DNA from: Diploptera punctata
Lineage: Eukaryota > Arthropoda > Insecta > Blattodea > Blaberidae
NCBI GenBank assembly: GCA_030220185.1
Contig: JASPKZ010007527.1
Span: 62,001-126,000, forward strand
Length of the DNA: 64,000 nt
Direction: 5' to 3'
The notes beneath the pieces were generated by a model. The model worked only from the letters and a program-made list of their open reading frames with translations. It was not told the DNA's origin and did not search any database. Shown in pieces: positions 53,896 through 64,000 of this stretch (the stretch's first letter is position 1; the number at the start of each line of letters is the position of its first letter). The position numbers and the translations under genes were made by a program.

Positions 53896-56800
53896 GTGAG
53901 TATTAGATCGTGTGCATTCTTGGTCATTGATCTTCATTTGTTGTTATGGGTCGGTCATTTCGTAATTGCATGGCCTTCTGCATTGTAGTTTTTATATCCT
54001 CAGGCACTGACCACGTGACAAAATAGAGAAAGTTGGACGGAGATAACAATAGACTTGCTGATACTTAGTAGATAATTGTTAATCAAGGGACCTATATTTT
54101 TTTTTCGCCATTTTCACAATATTGACTTATAAAAGAACTCCAAGGAGAAAATGTTTTTACAACCTCAACAATCAAAACGTAATAGCAACAGGCAATTGTA
54201 AATCCAAAAACATAGTAACTAGCTAATATCCGGCGTTGCTACGCCTAAATAAATGAAATAATAAAGGTTATTATTAAATTGTATGGTATACGCTGAGACG
54301 ATCCAAATATGGCAATTCCTAGTCAGTTTTTAATCTCTGATTTCAGGTAAACCTCCACTTATAATTGTCGGAATTCACTCATTTTTGGATAATACCTTCC
54401 TCGGTTTACTTTAATAGGATATACTGAGTTTCGTCGTAAAAGATCGAAAAATGTGACCGCTAGAGTGATTTTTCAATGTTTTACTTCAGGTAAACTCCTT
54501 CCCACGCTTAGTGGTTTTAGAGGATCCAATTCTGATTCTAAACCATCCAGGGACACACTAAAACGCACAAAAACATTTAATCAAAATCGGTCCAGTTGTT
54601 CAGGCAGTTTTTAATTTCGGATTTCAGGTAAACTTCCACTTATAATTGTCGGATTACGCTCATATTTTGACAATACCTACCTCGGTTTATTTTAATATGA
54701 TATACTGAGTTTCGTTGTGAAAAAAAAAATGTGACCGCTAGAGCAATTTTCAATTTTTACTTCAGGTGAACTCCTACATCTAATGGTTTTAGATGTTCCA
54801 ATTGTGAATCTAAAACCATCGAGGAACCCAATCTGACACACACTAAAAGTTTCATCAAAATCGGTGCAGTCGTTTAGGAGGGTTCAGTGACAAACACACG
54901 TACAGAAGAATTATATATATATATATATATATAGTTCACCCCGCTGTGGTCTCGAGGTAGCGTGCTGCCTTGTCACGCAGCGTACCCGGGTTCGATCACG
55001 GTCGGGACAGTTTTTCTAGGTGAGGTTTTTATCGGGGTTTTTCCTCACCTGTAAGACAAATGTCAGGAAAACTTTAAGGCCCAAACGCCATCATCGTCCT
55101 TATCATTATCATCATCATCCTTCACCGGTGTGGAAAGCAACGATATATATTTGTAACTTATTTCTCCTGGTTATATGTCTGTTCCATAAGACTCCATTGA
55201 GCATTGCTGTTATTGCTCTACCTTTATTTATTCTGTTCTTAATATCAATTTCTTGTCTATCCTATCTACTTTTACTGCCAAACACTCAAATTCTTCACAA
55301 CCTCTTATACATCCCTTCTATTCATTTATAAACAAGTTTACAATGTAAGAAAACATCTTCTTGTGCCCAAAGCTTTTTAAATTTTATCTTCTTTCTCCAT
55401 TCTTCTCTATCTTCCCATTCCAATTCTTCCAGACCTAGCTCCCTCATACCTCTTTTTACATCATCCATTTATTTAAATCTAGGTCGACCTTTCTTTCCTT
55501 TCCCAGGTGGAATGCATTCCAAAGTTTTCTGGGTAACCTTGTCTCTGGAATCGTACATGTAGGCCTATATGACCATACCATTCTAGCTGTCGGTATCTCA
55601 CAAAATCTAATATATACCCCTTCTGATCTTCTAATGTTAAATCTTCAATTTCTGCTCCACATCCAACATAAAATCTGTTGAGGAATGTATTATTAAAAAA
55701 CTATTTTTTAAAACCATCCAAAAATAAACTTGTAACATACAGATAGTAAAAAAAAGATTGTAAATACTCGTAAGACATTAGATAAAAGTTTTCCACGCCC
55801 AGTTGATAAGAGAGTGTTATGTGTTTATTTCATGCTTATTGACATAAACATTTGAAGACATATCGCGACTGAATTATGAATTTAATTTTTAATGATGCGA
55901 TAAAATGGTGATTATGATGAAATGAGTCTTTATAATAAAATTCGGCTGTGAACATTCGATCGGAGAACAAGTGACTGCTAGCGTCATATTGGTCAATGTG
56001 ATAACTAGAGGACGGATTTATATGCACTAAAAACCATAAATATATGCATGCAACTTTGCAGCAGAAAGTTGAAAATATGCTGTTAAAATTAAAAAATATG
56101 CACAAAAATTAATTTCCTTCTTATAGTAAAATACAGTATTTTCTCACTTAATTTTATTTATTTTTTATGAAGCAACAATTGTAATATTTATAATGTATTT
56201 CACCTTACTTTATTGTATATGAAAAGACATTGAGTGCAGAATTATATTGATTTAATAATGAGATAAACTGATAATACTTACTTACTCACTGGCACTATCG
56301 AACCCGTAGGTTCATGGCCGCACGGACACAAGCTCTCCATACATCCCTATCCTGAGCTAATGCTTTCCAATCATTCCCTGTATAATCCACTTCCCTCAAA
56401 TCATAGTTAATGTTGTTCTCCCACCTCATTCTTGGTCTACCAACTGGGCGTCTTCCTTCTGGCTTTCCTACAAGAAGCTTCCATGCACGTCTTTCACTCC
56501 CCATACGCGCAACATGTCCTGCCCATCGCAGTCTACGGGACTTAACTGTTCTTATTATATCTGGCTTCCTATAAAGACCATGTAGTTCATTGTTATGTAG
56601 TCTTCTCCATTCACCTGTCTGTTCATCTCTCTTTGGTCCAAAAATTTTCCTAAGAACTTTATTCTCAAATACTCGTAATCTCCTTTCCTCCCTTAAAGCA
56701 AGAGTCCATGTTTCGCACCCATATAATATAACTGGTAGAATAATAGTTTTATATATTTTCAGTTTAACGGTTTTTGAAAGGAGTTGGGACATCAAGAGTC

Positions 56801-59800
56801 TCTGCAATGCATAATAGCACGCATTTCCAGAATTGAGCCTATGTTTAATTTCTTTGTGCATCTCATTCCTATTTGTGATTATTGTTCCTAGGTATTTGAA
56901 TTCAGCCACTTCCTCAAAATTTCCCTCATTTGTCATTAGCTGTCCAATTCCGTTATATTTAAAATACTCACATGTTTGTAGCAGATTTGACATAGGACAA
57001 TTTTTCCATTTGTTGTGAATGTAGGATTCCCACCAATCCATTGATGAAGCAAAGATATTTTACTGGATTTTTCCTTCGGGTATTGGAAACACTGGTCTTG
57101 GGCAACTAACACTCACAAAATGGTATTTGAGAAAATAATTTAAACTTCGATTCTCGGTTTGTTTTGTCACCGTGGTCTATAATGTACAACAGGCTTCCTT
57201 TGTGTGAAATGAAGTATATGCACACGTGAAAGTATATTTCAGGAAAGATTGTCGTGTACGCCGACAGTCTCAATAAAGCTGATGTTCAAACTTCAAAACA
57301 TATCGCTGGTTGAAAACGAAAACAAGGGAATTACCACCAATAAACTGTCCATTGTTGGCAAGCACGTTCATCTCTTCCGAAACTTCCTTTCAGGAAATGA
57401 TTTAGGCCAATTTGCTTTATTGACCTGTTGAGATTTAAAACTGCAGACCCCCCCCCCTGCACGGGATTGTTACTGTTCTGCGAAAATGCGAAATAGGGAT
57501 TCTGGCTTTCTAAGAAAACAAGATTGACTTCATTTGCAAAAACATGACAATAAAGCAGAAACTTGTCATTGTATGGGGCTACAAACTAATATTCTAGTAT
57601 TAAGTAGGGAAAAAAGTATAATATATGCACCCATATACACATATTAGTGAAATATGCGCTAATCCCTTGAATATGCATTTATACGCACTATAAAATTTTG
57701 CCAATTGATTGCAAATGACATGAAACGCATTTTCCTCTTCCATGCATATGTTTATCTTTGAAGGAATAAAACATGCAAATATGCAGAAATCCGCCCTCTA
57801 GTGACAACACACGAACCCGCTAGACCCAATTGCCAACATGTTTACTCACATATAAGAGGGATTCTATCCCAAGAATCCACCTACATTAGTGCGCAAGTTA
57901 GGATGGGAAAATCGGCAAGTTAGTTTAGCGTTTACTTGTTTGTTAGCGGTTTTTTTGTGATAAGTTGGCTACAGTGTCTGAGTAATGAATAATACATATA
58001 TAACAATTTTGGGGTATTAAATTGAGCTCAACTTCTCACTTAATTTTAAGGCTATCTCATTTTTTAAAATCAACATTTATATTTCTCTCAGGTAATTATT
58101 TACTTGCTGGAACAATAAATTGTATTGATTTTGAAGATTTGCGGGCTGTTGGCCGTGGTCTTGAGGCTTGAAGCTCCCCGAGACTGTGACCACGGCCAAC
58201 AGCCCTGAAATCTTCAAGGTAATCATACTAACTCCGGCCGTGAAAGCCTAAATAAGTAAATTGTGTGTTATTTTAATTTATGTAGGTGGCATAGTGGCAT
58301 ATAATCCCCTAAAATTCCAAACCCGGTATTTCCCTTAATAATTGTGAAAAATCATGAACAAAGTTCAAATAGGTTACAGGCGATGGGATTTCAGCCCAGG
58401 ATCTTCCAAATACAAGTCTCAAATGTACCAATCTCAACCAGTTTGTTCAGCTAATCTAATTTTACTGCTTTCAGTGATGTAAAAATGCATGTATTTGCTC
58501 AAAATAAGTTTTTAATACATTCTTCTATGATGCTCTTGTGGTGCGGAAATAAAATGGGCGATTATTTGTTTCAGATCGGAAATATGGAATATTTCATTGG
58601 GGTCTGGTTGTGTCAGCGCTGCTGATATTAACTGTGGTGATAGTGGTAGCTCTGGTGCTGCTGCTGGACGACGAGAACACGACAGTTCTGCTGGTAGTGC
58701 TGATACTCGCTCTTATAATTGTAGGAGTTGTTGCGTGCATGTTCCTCCAGTGGTTACACAGGAGGGCCCTGAGACGCCGGGACGAGGGGGCGAAGGACTG
58801 GATCCACCGGACGCTCAGCGCAAACCATGTAATTATTTATTCACTCTTTAACAACCAGTTGTAATGTAAACAAACAAGATATAAGACAGCAATTTCATTG
58901 GTAAAATAACGATTTGACCTTTGGCCGATAGCGAGGAGATACTAAAGGACAGCACGCGCACACAATTGAATAACATTAAGAAATTGGGACTGGGAGTAAA
59001 TATCAATAAAATTAGATATAGTCTACAGCCACACTTAAAAATACATTATATAATGGAAATGGACAGCTAATGACAAATGAGGGAAATTTTGAGGAAGTGA
59101 CTGAATTCAAATACCTAGGAACAATAATCACAAACAGGAATGAGATGCACAAAGAAATTAAACATAGGCTCAATTCTGGAAATGCATGTTTTTATGTATT
59201 ACACAGACTCTTGACTTCCCAACTCCTTTCAAAAAATGTTAAACTGAAAATATATAAAACTATTATTCTACCAGTTATATTATATGGGTGCGAAACATGG
59301 ACTCTTACTTTAAGGGAGGAAAGGAGATTACGAGTATTTGAGAATAAAGTTCTTAGGAAAATTTTTGGACCAAAGAGAGATGAACAGGCAGGTGGATGGA
59401 GAAGACTGCATAACAGTGAATTACATGGTATTTATAGGAAGTCAGATATAATAAGAACAGTTAAGTCTCATAGACTTGCGATGGGCAGGACATGTGGCAC
59501 GAATGGGAATGAAAGACGTGCATGGAAGCTTCTTGTAGGAAAACCAGAGGGAAAACACTCAGTTGGTAGACCAAGAATGAGGTGGGAGAATAACACTAAC
59601 TATGATTTGAGGGAAGTACATTATATAGGGGATGATTGAAAAACATTGGCTCAGGATAGGGATATATGGAGAGCTTATGTCCGCTGGCCATGAACCTACG
59701 GGTTCGATAGTGCCAGTGAGTTACTTAGTTAGCGTGTGGAAATATAGTCCCATCCCTAACAATAGAAATAGAGAAAAAAAAAGATCTAGCACATGTCTAT

Positions 59801-60942
59801 ATACGAGAATTGTAATTTACCAGAGAGGCCTTGGTATCCATTGACAACGGCATGTAATTGCTCAACTTACTTCCCTAGGGAAGAAAAGTAATTGACTTAA
59901 TTTGTTTTTTGTATTGTAAGCCTATGTTTTCCCTCTACAGAGATTTAGGCGCTCTCTCCCTACAGGGAAGAATTTGAACCATACTAATTTAGTTACACTT
60001 GTTTTCGTATAGATGTTATTTTGAGTGGTACGTGGTCAGCCTCATACTGACATCTAGGAAACCAAGGTAGTACTAGGACGGGAAAATTCGGTAAATTTTG
60101 CTTAGAGGCCTTTTCATTCAGGCTTAAGAATTTTTTACGAGCCTGAAAATCTTCAGACTCGGGACCCACGGCTTAAAGTCCCTCCCGGAGGACTTGCTCC
60201 TTGGATTTTTCCGTCCTAAAAAATCCATCGACCCCGGCCGAGTTTGAACCCGCAAACCTCGGGACCAGAGGGAAGGAGCATAACCACTAGTCCACCGCGG
60301 CCTACTTAATTAATAACGTAAAAATGTTACCTACTTAAAATTGTATTGAGTAATAGAATACAATTTTATTGAATCACACTTATTCTCACTTTTCTGGCAA
60401 TAGAAAACGAACCGCAGCATTCGCCGCTTCCTCTACATCACAATTAACCATATCTGTAATTAATATGCAGTCTGAAACTGTTATTTAAAATGTCTGCCAC
60501 TAATTCAGACAACAATAAACAATTGCAGTTGTTGCTACGAAACAATTGAACTCTTCAAACCAAGATTTAAATTCACACCAAATATAAAAATTAAACATAA
60601 TTATTAGTACAGGAGTGAACAAAATTACATACACACTTCGGGAAGTAAGTACATTACAGTTTCCAACTTATTTGCTAGTCCTCAAACACGTCCTCAATGT
60701 AGCACTTACTTCCCTTGTTGCGTACGTAACTATTATTGTCTCAATTATATTTTATTTAACATTTATTTATTATATTTCAGCTTCATGTAGCAGCTGAACC
60801 CACTCCTCCGCCTGCAGAACCCTCCGCGCCATCTTTATCTCCGAGACACTCGTGGATACACTGGGCGCCGTGGAGAAAATCTACGTCAACAAGCGGACCG
60901 CCATCTTACAGAGCTGTGTCGTCAAACGGAAGCGCTTCCTGA
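53859..60942 (+). CDS. Two-pass membrane protein with C-terminal PPxY motif, three exons
   Basis: Exons 53859-53895, 58575-58828 and 60781-60942 join in compatible phases (1, then 0) to encode 150 residues, starting MADTAVQGMSVNH. Two hydrophobic segments at about residues 18-42 (GLVVSALLILTVVIVVALV) and 48-72 (VLLVVLILALIIVGVVACMF) are separated by the acidic turn DDENTT. A strongly basic stretch (HRRALRRRDEG) and a proline/serine-rich tail with GPPSYRAV follow. The basic flank suggests that both ends face the cytosol. PPxY motifs bind WW domains, so NEDD4-type ligases are plausible partners. I do not recognise the family. Confidence 0.75.
54215..54935 (+). repeat. Interspersed repeat with an internal tandem duplication
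   Basis: The repeat starts at actagctaatatccggcgtt and holds two units of about 275-280 bases (54331-54605 and 54606-54890). Each contains gatatactgagtttcgt and caaaatcggtccag or its variant. It ends in a TA microsatellite. The single-unit relative is at 14670-14995. Confidence 0.7.
54943..55142 (+). mobile_element. SINE family B, copy 10, tail missing
   Basis: The head gctgtggtctcgaggtagcg and the body through aaactttaaggcccaaac are present. About 20 bases of the usual centre are deleted at 55088, and the sequence ends after ggtgtggaaagcaacg. Confidence 0.8.
55345..55690 (-). mobile_element. Non-LTR RT tail remnant
   Basis: The minus strand encodes LDFVRYRQLEWYGHI and a degenerate arginine-rich tail, then the word tttgggcacaagaagatg at the 3' end. 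There are multiple stops. From 55700 to 56275 no further element was recognised. Confidence 0.65.
56278..57045 (-). mobile_element. Non-LTR fragment, family G, copy 7 (longest, one open frame)
   Basis: A 248-codon minus frame runs from MDWWESYIHNKWKNCP to the C-terminus VRAAMNLRVR without a stop. It covers FKYLGTIITNRNEMHKEIKH and TIILPVILYGCETWTLALRE. The complement of the (gtaa)n tail is at 56278-56286. It is the youngest-looking copy of the family here, still lacking the RT catalytic region. Confidence 0.92.
57060..58120. other. Intronic stretch without recognised element
   Basis: Intron 1 of the second membrane-protein gene. A short run of cytosines occurs at about 57448. No frame above 60 codons looks coding, and no repeat shared with the rest of the window was noticed. 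Confidence 0.4.
58130..58255. repeat. Hairpin repeat family F, copy 3 (short)
   Basis: The words gggctgttggccgtggtctt and gaccacggccaacagccc face each other around only about 25 bases. The whole repeat is about 120 bases, half the length of copy 2, as if the centre had been deleted. Confidence 0.65.
58575..58828 (+). CDS. PPxY membrane protein 2, exon with both membrane segments
   Basis: The acceptor is gtttcag before ATCGGAAATATGG and the donor is AACCAT followed by gtaatt. Eighty-four codons with strong GC enrichment encode the hairpin of membrane segments and the basic juxtamembrane region. Confidence 0.8.
59048..59735 (+). mobile_element. Non-LTR fragment, family G, copy 8
   Basis: A 189-codon frame runs from MTNEGNFEEVTEFKYLGTII to LREVHYIGDD, then a stop at 59637. 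The end of the tail is displaced in frame and closes with gggttcgatagtgccagtga. Frame compression near RLAMGRTCGTNG marks a local frameshift. It lies in intron 2 of the membrane-protein gene. Confidence 0.9.
59925..60158 (+). repeat. Repeat family E, copy 2, second segment inverted
   Basis: The first segment (gagatttaggcgctctctcc to tttgaacc) has the orientation of 19442-19497. The following 180 bases (catactaatttagttacact to gcctgaaaatcttcag) are the reverse complement of the second segment of copy 1. Confidence 0.75.
60160..60310 (-). mobile_element. tRNA-derived SINE family D, copy
   Basis: The minus-strand head ggccgcggtggactagtggt, B-box gcgggttcaaactc and the body through aatccaaggagcaagtcctc are present. 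It directly adjoins repeat E. Confidence 0.75.
60781..60942 (+). CDS. PPxY membrane protein 2, terminal exon
   Basis: The acceptor tatttcag precedes CTTCATGTAGCAGCT. Only phase 0 is open; the other two frames stop within 20 bases. The exon encodes LHVAAEPTPPPAEPSAPSLS and GPPSYRAVSSNGSAS, then TGA. An AATAAA lies at 61087-61092. Confidence 0.8.
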   Translation, partial: LHVAAEPTPPPAEPSAPSLSPRHSWIHWAPWRKSTSTSGPPSYRAVSSNGSAS

Positions 60943-61086
60943 CGCAACAATACAACATTCTTAAATCTCTACCCCAGCGACAAACCTCGAATAAAATACG
61001 AGAAAATATTAATTACATCGGTCAAGAACGCCATGTTTTTTTTACGAACGTGTACATATTAAATATAAAATATAAATAGATTAAAA

Positions 61087-61092
61087 AATAAA
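61087..61092 (+). promoter_or_regulatory. Candidate poly(A) signal of PPxY membrane protein 2
   Basis: AATAAA lies about 145 bases after the stop codon. Further AATAAA sites occur near 61180 and 61336, so the exact 3' end is uncertain. From 61100 to 62160 I see no gene or recognised repeat. Confidence 0.45.
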
Positions 61093-62164
61093 CTCAAATG
61101 AATTGTTGAATCTCTATCAATGGTTGTTTAATTAAACAGTTTAATATGAAATCTGCGTTTGGTTGTTTGGATTTTATAATTTAATAAACACAATTGCAAA
61201 GGTATTAACGATGCGACGTTGGGAAGTGGTTTTTAAAGAAACGAGGAAAATGGGTTTTTAATTTCCGAGATGCTGTAAAACACTTCACAAACGTGCGTTG
61301 TACATTATTTTTTGCGCGATGTTGTTTTCAAAATAATAAATAATAGTAAAATAATAACATCTTTGTTGGAAATATTTGTGTTCATTATAAACAACTGACT
61401 AACGTTAACAGTGTGGGCAATGTTTATTAGTTGAAAGTACAGGAGGCCGTGAGACCAATTAGTTATAAAGTGGTGGCAAGTACGTATTTATTGTTTTACA
61501 TTGTTTCAAACAAAGTTGAGTTTTTAAAATGCAGTGATTTGTTAAGTATAATGTATTTTTTTTGTATCTACATTGTATGTAGTATACATAGAGGGCAGTG
61601 GTTTTACTTCCCACACCCGTGTTTGTAATAGGTAATATTACAGTATAGTTATTTAGGTTGGCAACACCGAAATGCAGGAAGTAGAACTTTCAATCATGGT
61701 CGCCATTGCTGTAAGTACGACAAAACGCACTGGTGATATTAGTGCTAACCTGGTGACACGATTTGAAACTCGGTTAATGTTCAGGACGTAAGGAAAGTGT
61801 GACGTGTTAACGAGAGAGTTCGAAGAAGTAACAGCAGATGGCGTTCTAGTAGAAATGGTGCTCGTGGAGAAGAAAAAAAAACATTGTGAACTGGAATAAC
61901 TTTCAATTTATTTGTATCTCGAGGTGTAAACACAGAACACATGAAGGAACCAAAAATATATTCACAGAAAATTATTGCTTTAAAATCAAATTATTTAAAG
62001 CAGTGAAATGCAATAATTTTGAATACCGGTAGCCATGTTGTAAAACCAAACAATTATGTTTTATTCACATTGTAAATAGTGTATATAAAAATATGTGGAG
62101 TAAAAAATTAATTCTTTAGATCTGATTTTTCTTGTCCAAAAATAACGTGGATTGATGGTGTTTT

Positions 62165-62440
62165 GAGGGGCACGCCGTAACGTAGTGGTCAAGGCACTGC
62201 GCTACAAACCGGAAGTCGAGGGTTCAAGTCCCGGTGGGAGTAAAGATTTTTAAAGTGACCCAAACCTTCTGGCGGCACTGTGGCCCTGGGGTCGACTCAG
62301 TCTCTTGTTCTGGGGGTAAAGGTGGTCGTCACGCAGGGCTGACAACCCGGCTGACATCAAGTGCCGATTGTCCAGAAAAAGTGGGAGCCCTAACATCCTA
62401 CCACCCCAATGGGCTCCCGAGGCCTGTAGTGGGATTGAGC
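62165..62440 (+). mobile_element. SINE family C, copy 4
   Basis: The head cgccgtaacgtagtggtcaa and B-box gggttcaagtccc are followed by the conserved body. The segment between actcagtctc and ttgttctggggg is shortened relative to copy 1. It ends at cctgtagtgggattgagc. Confidence 0.85.
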
Positions 62441-62743
62441 AGCATGAGAGAAAATAGCTTGGGCGATGGAGTTGTGAATGACAGTAGAATAATTGAACTC
62501 AGGAATATGCTGTGAAACCTGATAAATACATAAAATATAAGATAATGTAAGGTTTAGTAGGAGATGTTTGTGACTGTCTCCTACCTCATCCTAAAATAAC
62601 TAACTTGGATTGTAGCAGCTCTGGCGAGGGGCAAAATATTTTCAATTTCTTTTTATCCCAGCCTCTGATTATTTTATTTCTGACGCTCAATTTTACTTCA
62701 AAATGGATGTGGTTAATATTATTCTTGGACTGCTTACCGGGAG

Positions 62744-63170
62744 CTTTCCCTCTGGCTTTCTAACAAAAAGCTTCTATGTCCCTCTTTCATTCCCCAGTCG
62801 TGTCCCATGTCCTGCACATCGCAGTCTACGAGACTTAACTCACATTTTTACATCCTATTCATATCTTTATAGGAAGCCAGATGTAATAAGAACAGTTAAG
62901 TCTCGTAGACTGCGATGAGCAGGACATGTGGTACGACTGGGGAATGAAAGACTTGCATGGAAGCTTCTTGTAGGAAAACCAGAGGGAAAACGCCCAGTTG
63001 GTAGACCAAGAATGAGGTGAGAGAATAATATTAACTATGATTTGAGGGAAGTAGATTATACACGGGATGATTGGAAAACATTGGCTGAGGATAGGGATAT
63101 ATGGAGAGCTTATGTCCGCGCGGCCATGAACCTACGGGTTCGATAGTGCCAGTTAGTTAGTTAGAGTTAG
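62744..63170. mobile_element. Non-LTR family G, inverted double fragment (copy 9)
   Basis: Bases 62744-62838 (minus) and 62865-63170 (plus) both contain the gtctcgtagactgcgatg region, so the first is an inverted duplicate of the first 100 bases of the second. About 25 bases lie between. The plus part continues to the terminal gggttcgatagtgccagt. Confidence 0.85.
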
Positions 63171-63299
63171 TTAGCTGTTGACGAACTTTAGTATTACCAA
63201 TAAAACAACTTGGAAACAGTTCTCCCACTTTAACTGCAAGGCAGTGTTTATGAAAAATCTCCATGATACAAGAGTTAAATTTCTTCCAGGGAAGTATGT

Positions 63300-63628
63300 G
63301 GACATAACAGTGAACTAAGTGGTCTTTATAGGAAGCCAGATATAATAAGAACAGTTAAGTCTCGTAGACTGCGATGGGCAGGACATGTTGCACGTATGGG
63401 GAATGAAAGACTTGCATGGAAACTTCTTGTAGGAAAGCCAGAGGGAAAATGCCCAGGTGGTAGACCAAGAATGAGGTGGGAGAATAACATTAACTATGAT
63501 TTGAGGGAAGTAGATTATACAGGAAATAATTGGAAAGCATTAGCTCAGGATAGGGATGTATGGAGAGCTTACATGCACGCTGCCATGAACCTATGGGTTC
63601 GAAAGTGTCAGTGAGTTAGTTAGGTTTA
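63300..63628 (+). mobile_element. Non-LTR fragment, family G, copy 10
   Basis: The frame 63396-63614 reads MGNERLAWKLLVGKPEGKCP and ends MNLWVRKC. It lies about 130 bases after copy 9 in the same orientation, and is 5' truncated at aacagtgaactaagtgg. Confidence 0.88.
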
Positions 63629-63784
63629 TGAGTGATAATTCCAGCCTCCATCAAAAGATTTCAATTAATTATACCCTAACTGCAAAGGAAAGAAAGAAAC
63701 TCCAAATGTATAATTAAGGTATATTATCCCCCACTATTAATATTGGTTCCCTCTGATATAATAAATAATTAATTAAATAATAAA

Positions 63785-63972
63785 TAAGTCCAGGGCTGTG
63801 GTCTCGGGATAGCGTCTCTGCAACGGGTTCGGGTTCGATCCCCGGTCGGGACAAGTTTCCTAACCGATGGTTTTTTCGGCGTTTTGTCTCACCTATAAGA
63901 CAAATGTCAGGAACCTTTAAGGCCCAAACGGTCCCCGAACACCGTCTGGCCATCATTATCATATTCACCATG
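63785..63972 (+). mobile_element. SINE family B, divergent subfamily, copy 11
   Basis: The head gctgtggtctcgggatagcg is slightly deleted (about 10 bases in the anticodon region). B-box gggttcgatcccc and the subfamily body (caagtttcctaaccgatggt, cgttttgtctcacctataag) follow. It ends near the window edge. Confidence 0.8.
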
Positions 63973-64000
63973 TTTAGTATGAATGTGTGTGTGTGAATGG

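Noticed and set aside
57448..57458. Poly-C run as a regulatory or G-quadruplex site
   Set aside because: A single run without further G/C tracts; it cannot form a quadruplex alone and could be a sequencing length error.
58597..58851. 84-codon glycine/serine-rich frame
   Set aside because: Shadow of the membrane exon in another frame; the hydrophobic frame fits both splice phases.
60852..61079. 75-codon plus-strand frame
   Set aside because: Overlaps the terminal exon of the PPxY gene in another frame; the phase-0 frame continues the splice and carries the PPSY motif.

Overview
The window looks like the genome of a large-genome insect. A cockroach- or termite-like polyneopteran is my best guess, from the abundance of one non-LTR fragment family, Penelope-like elements and tRNA-derived SINEs; no sequence search was possible. 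It is AT-rich and dominated by decayed mobile elements. Three intron-containing host genes stand out.

Host genes. (1) Minus strand, 52105 down to 30186: PSMD4/Rpn10, the ubiquitin receptor of the 26S proteasome. I reconstructed nine coding exons with GT/AG borders and compatible phases, about 390 residues: a von Willebrand A-like domain, three UIM-like helices and a lysine-rich tail. Exon 4 carries single extra bases in homopolymer runs. (2) Plus strand, 16662-18897: the last two coding exons of a gene for a small two-pass membrane protein with two PPxY motifs; its first exon was not found. (3) Plus strand, 53859-60942: a three-exon gene for a 150-residue two-pass membrane protein with one C-terminal PPxY motif. 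Genes 2 and 3 were not recognised by name. They share a layout: membrane hairpin in one exon, proline-rich PPxY tail in the last.

Layout. 1-16600: non-LTR fragments, SINEs, foldback elements, tRNA-like modules, an intron-bearing tRNA-Tyr-like sequence and several TA-flanked TIR elements. 16600-18900: gene 2, with a reverse-transcriptase fragment in its intron. 18900-30000: SINEs, MITEs, inverted repeats and two longer RT remnants. 30186-52105: PSMD4, whose introns hold Penelope-like copies (many as inverted pairs), a piggyBac-like element, a TTAA-flanked unknown element, a Tc1/mariner-like element, SINEs and RT fragments. 53859-60942: gene 3 with further insertions. 61000-64000: its 3' side, then SINEs and non-LTR fragments.

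Main threads for follow-up: repeated tRNA-like modules held between short AT-rich inverted arms, several with the same anticodon loop; the two PPxY membrane proteins; very long near-perfect palindromes built from Penelope-like ends; and nested insertions with target duplications or empty-site copies inside the window, which give a relative chronology. Exon borders and element ends were read by eye.
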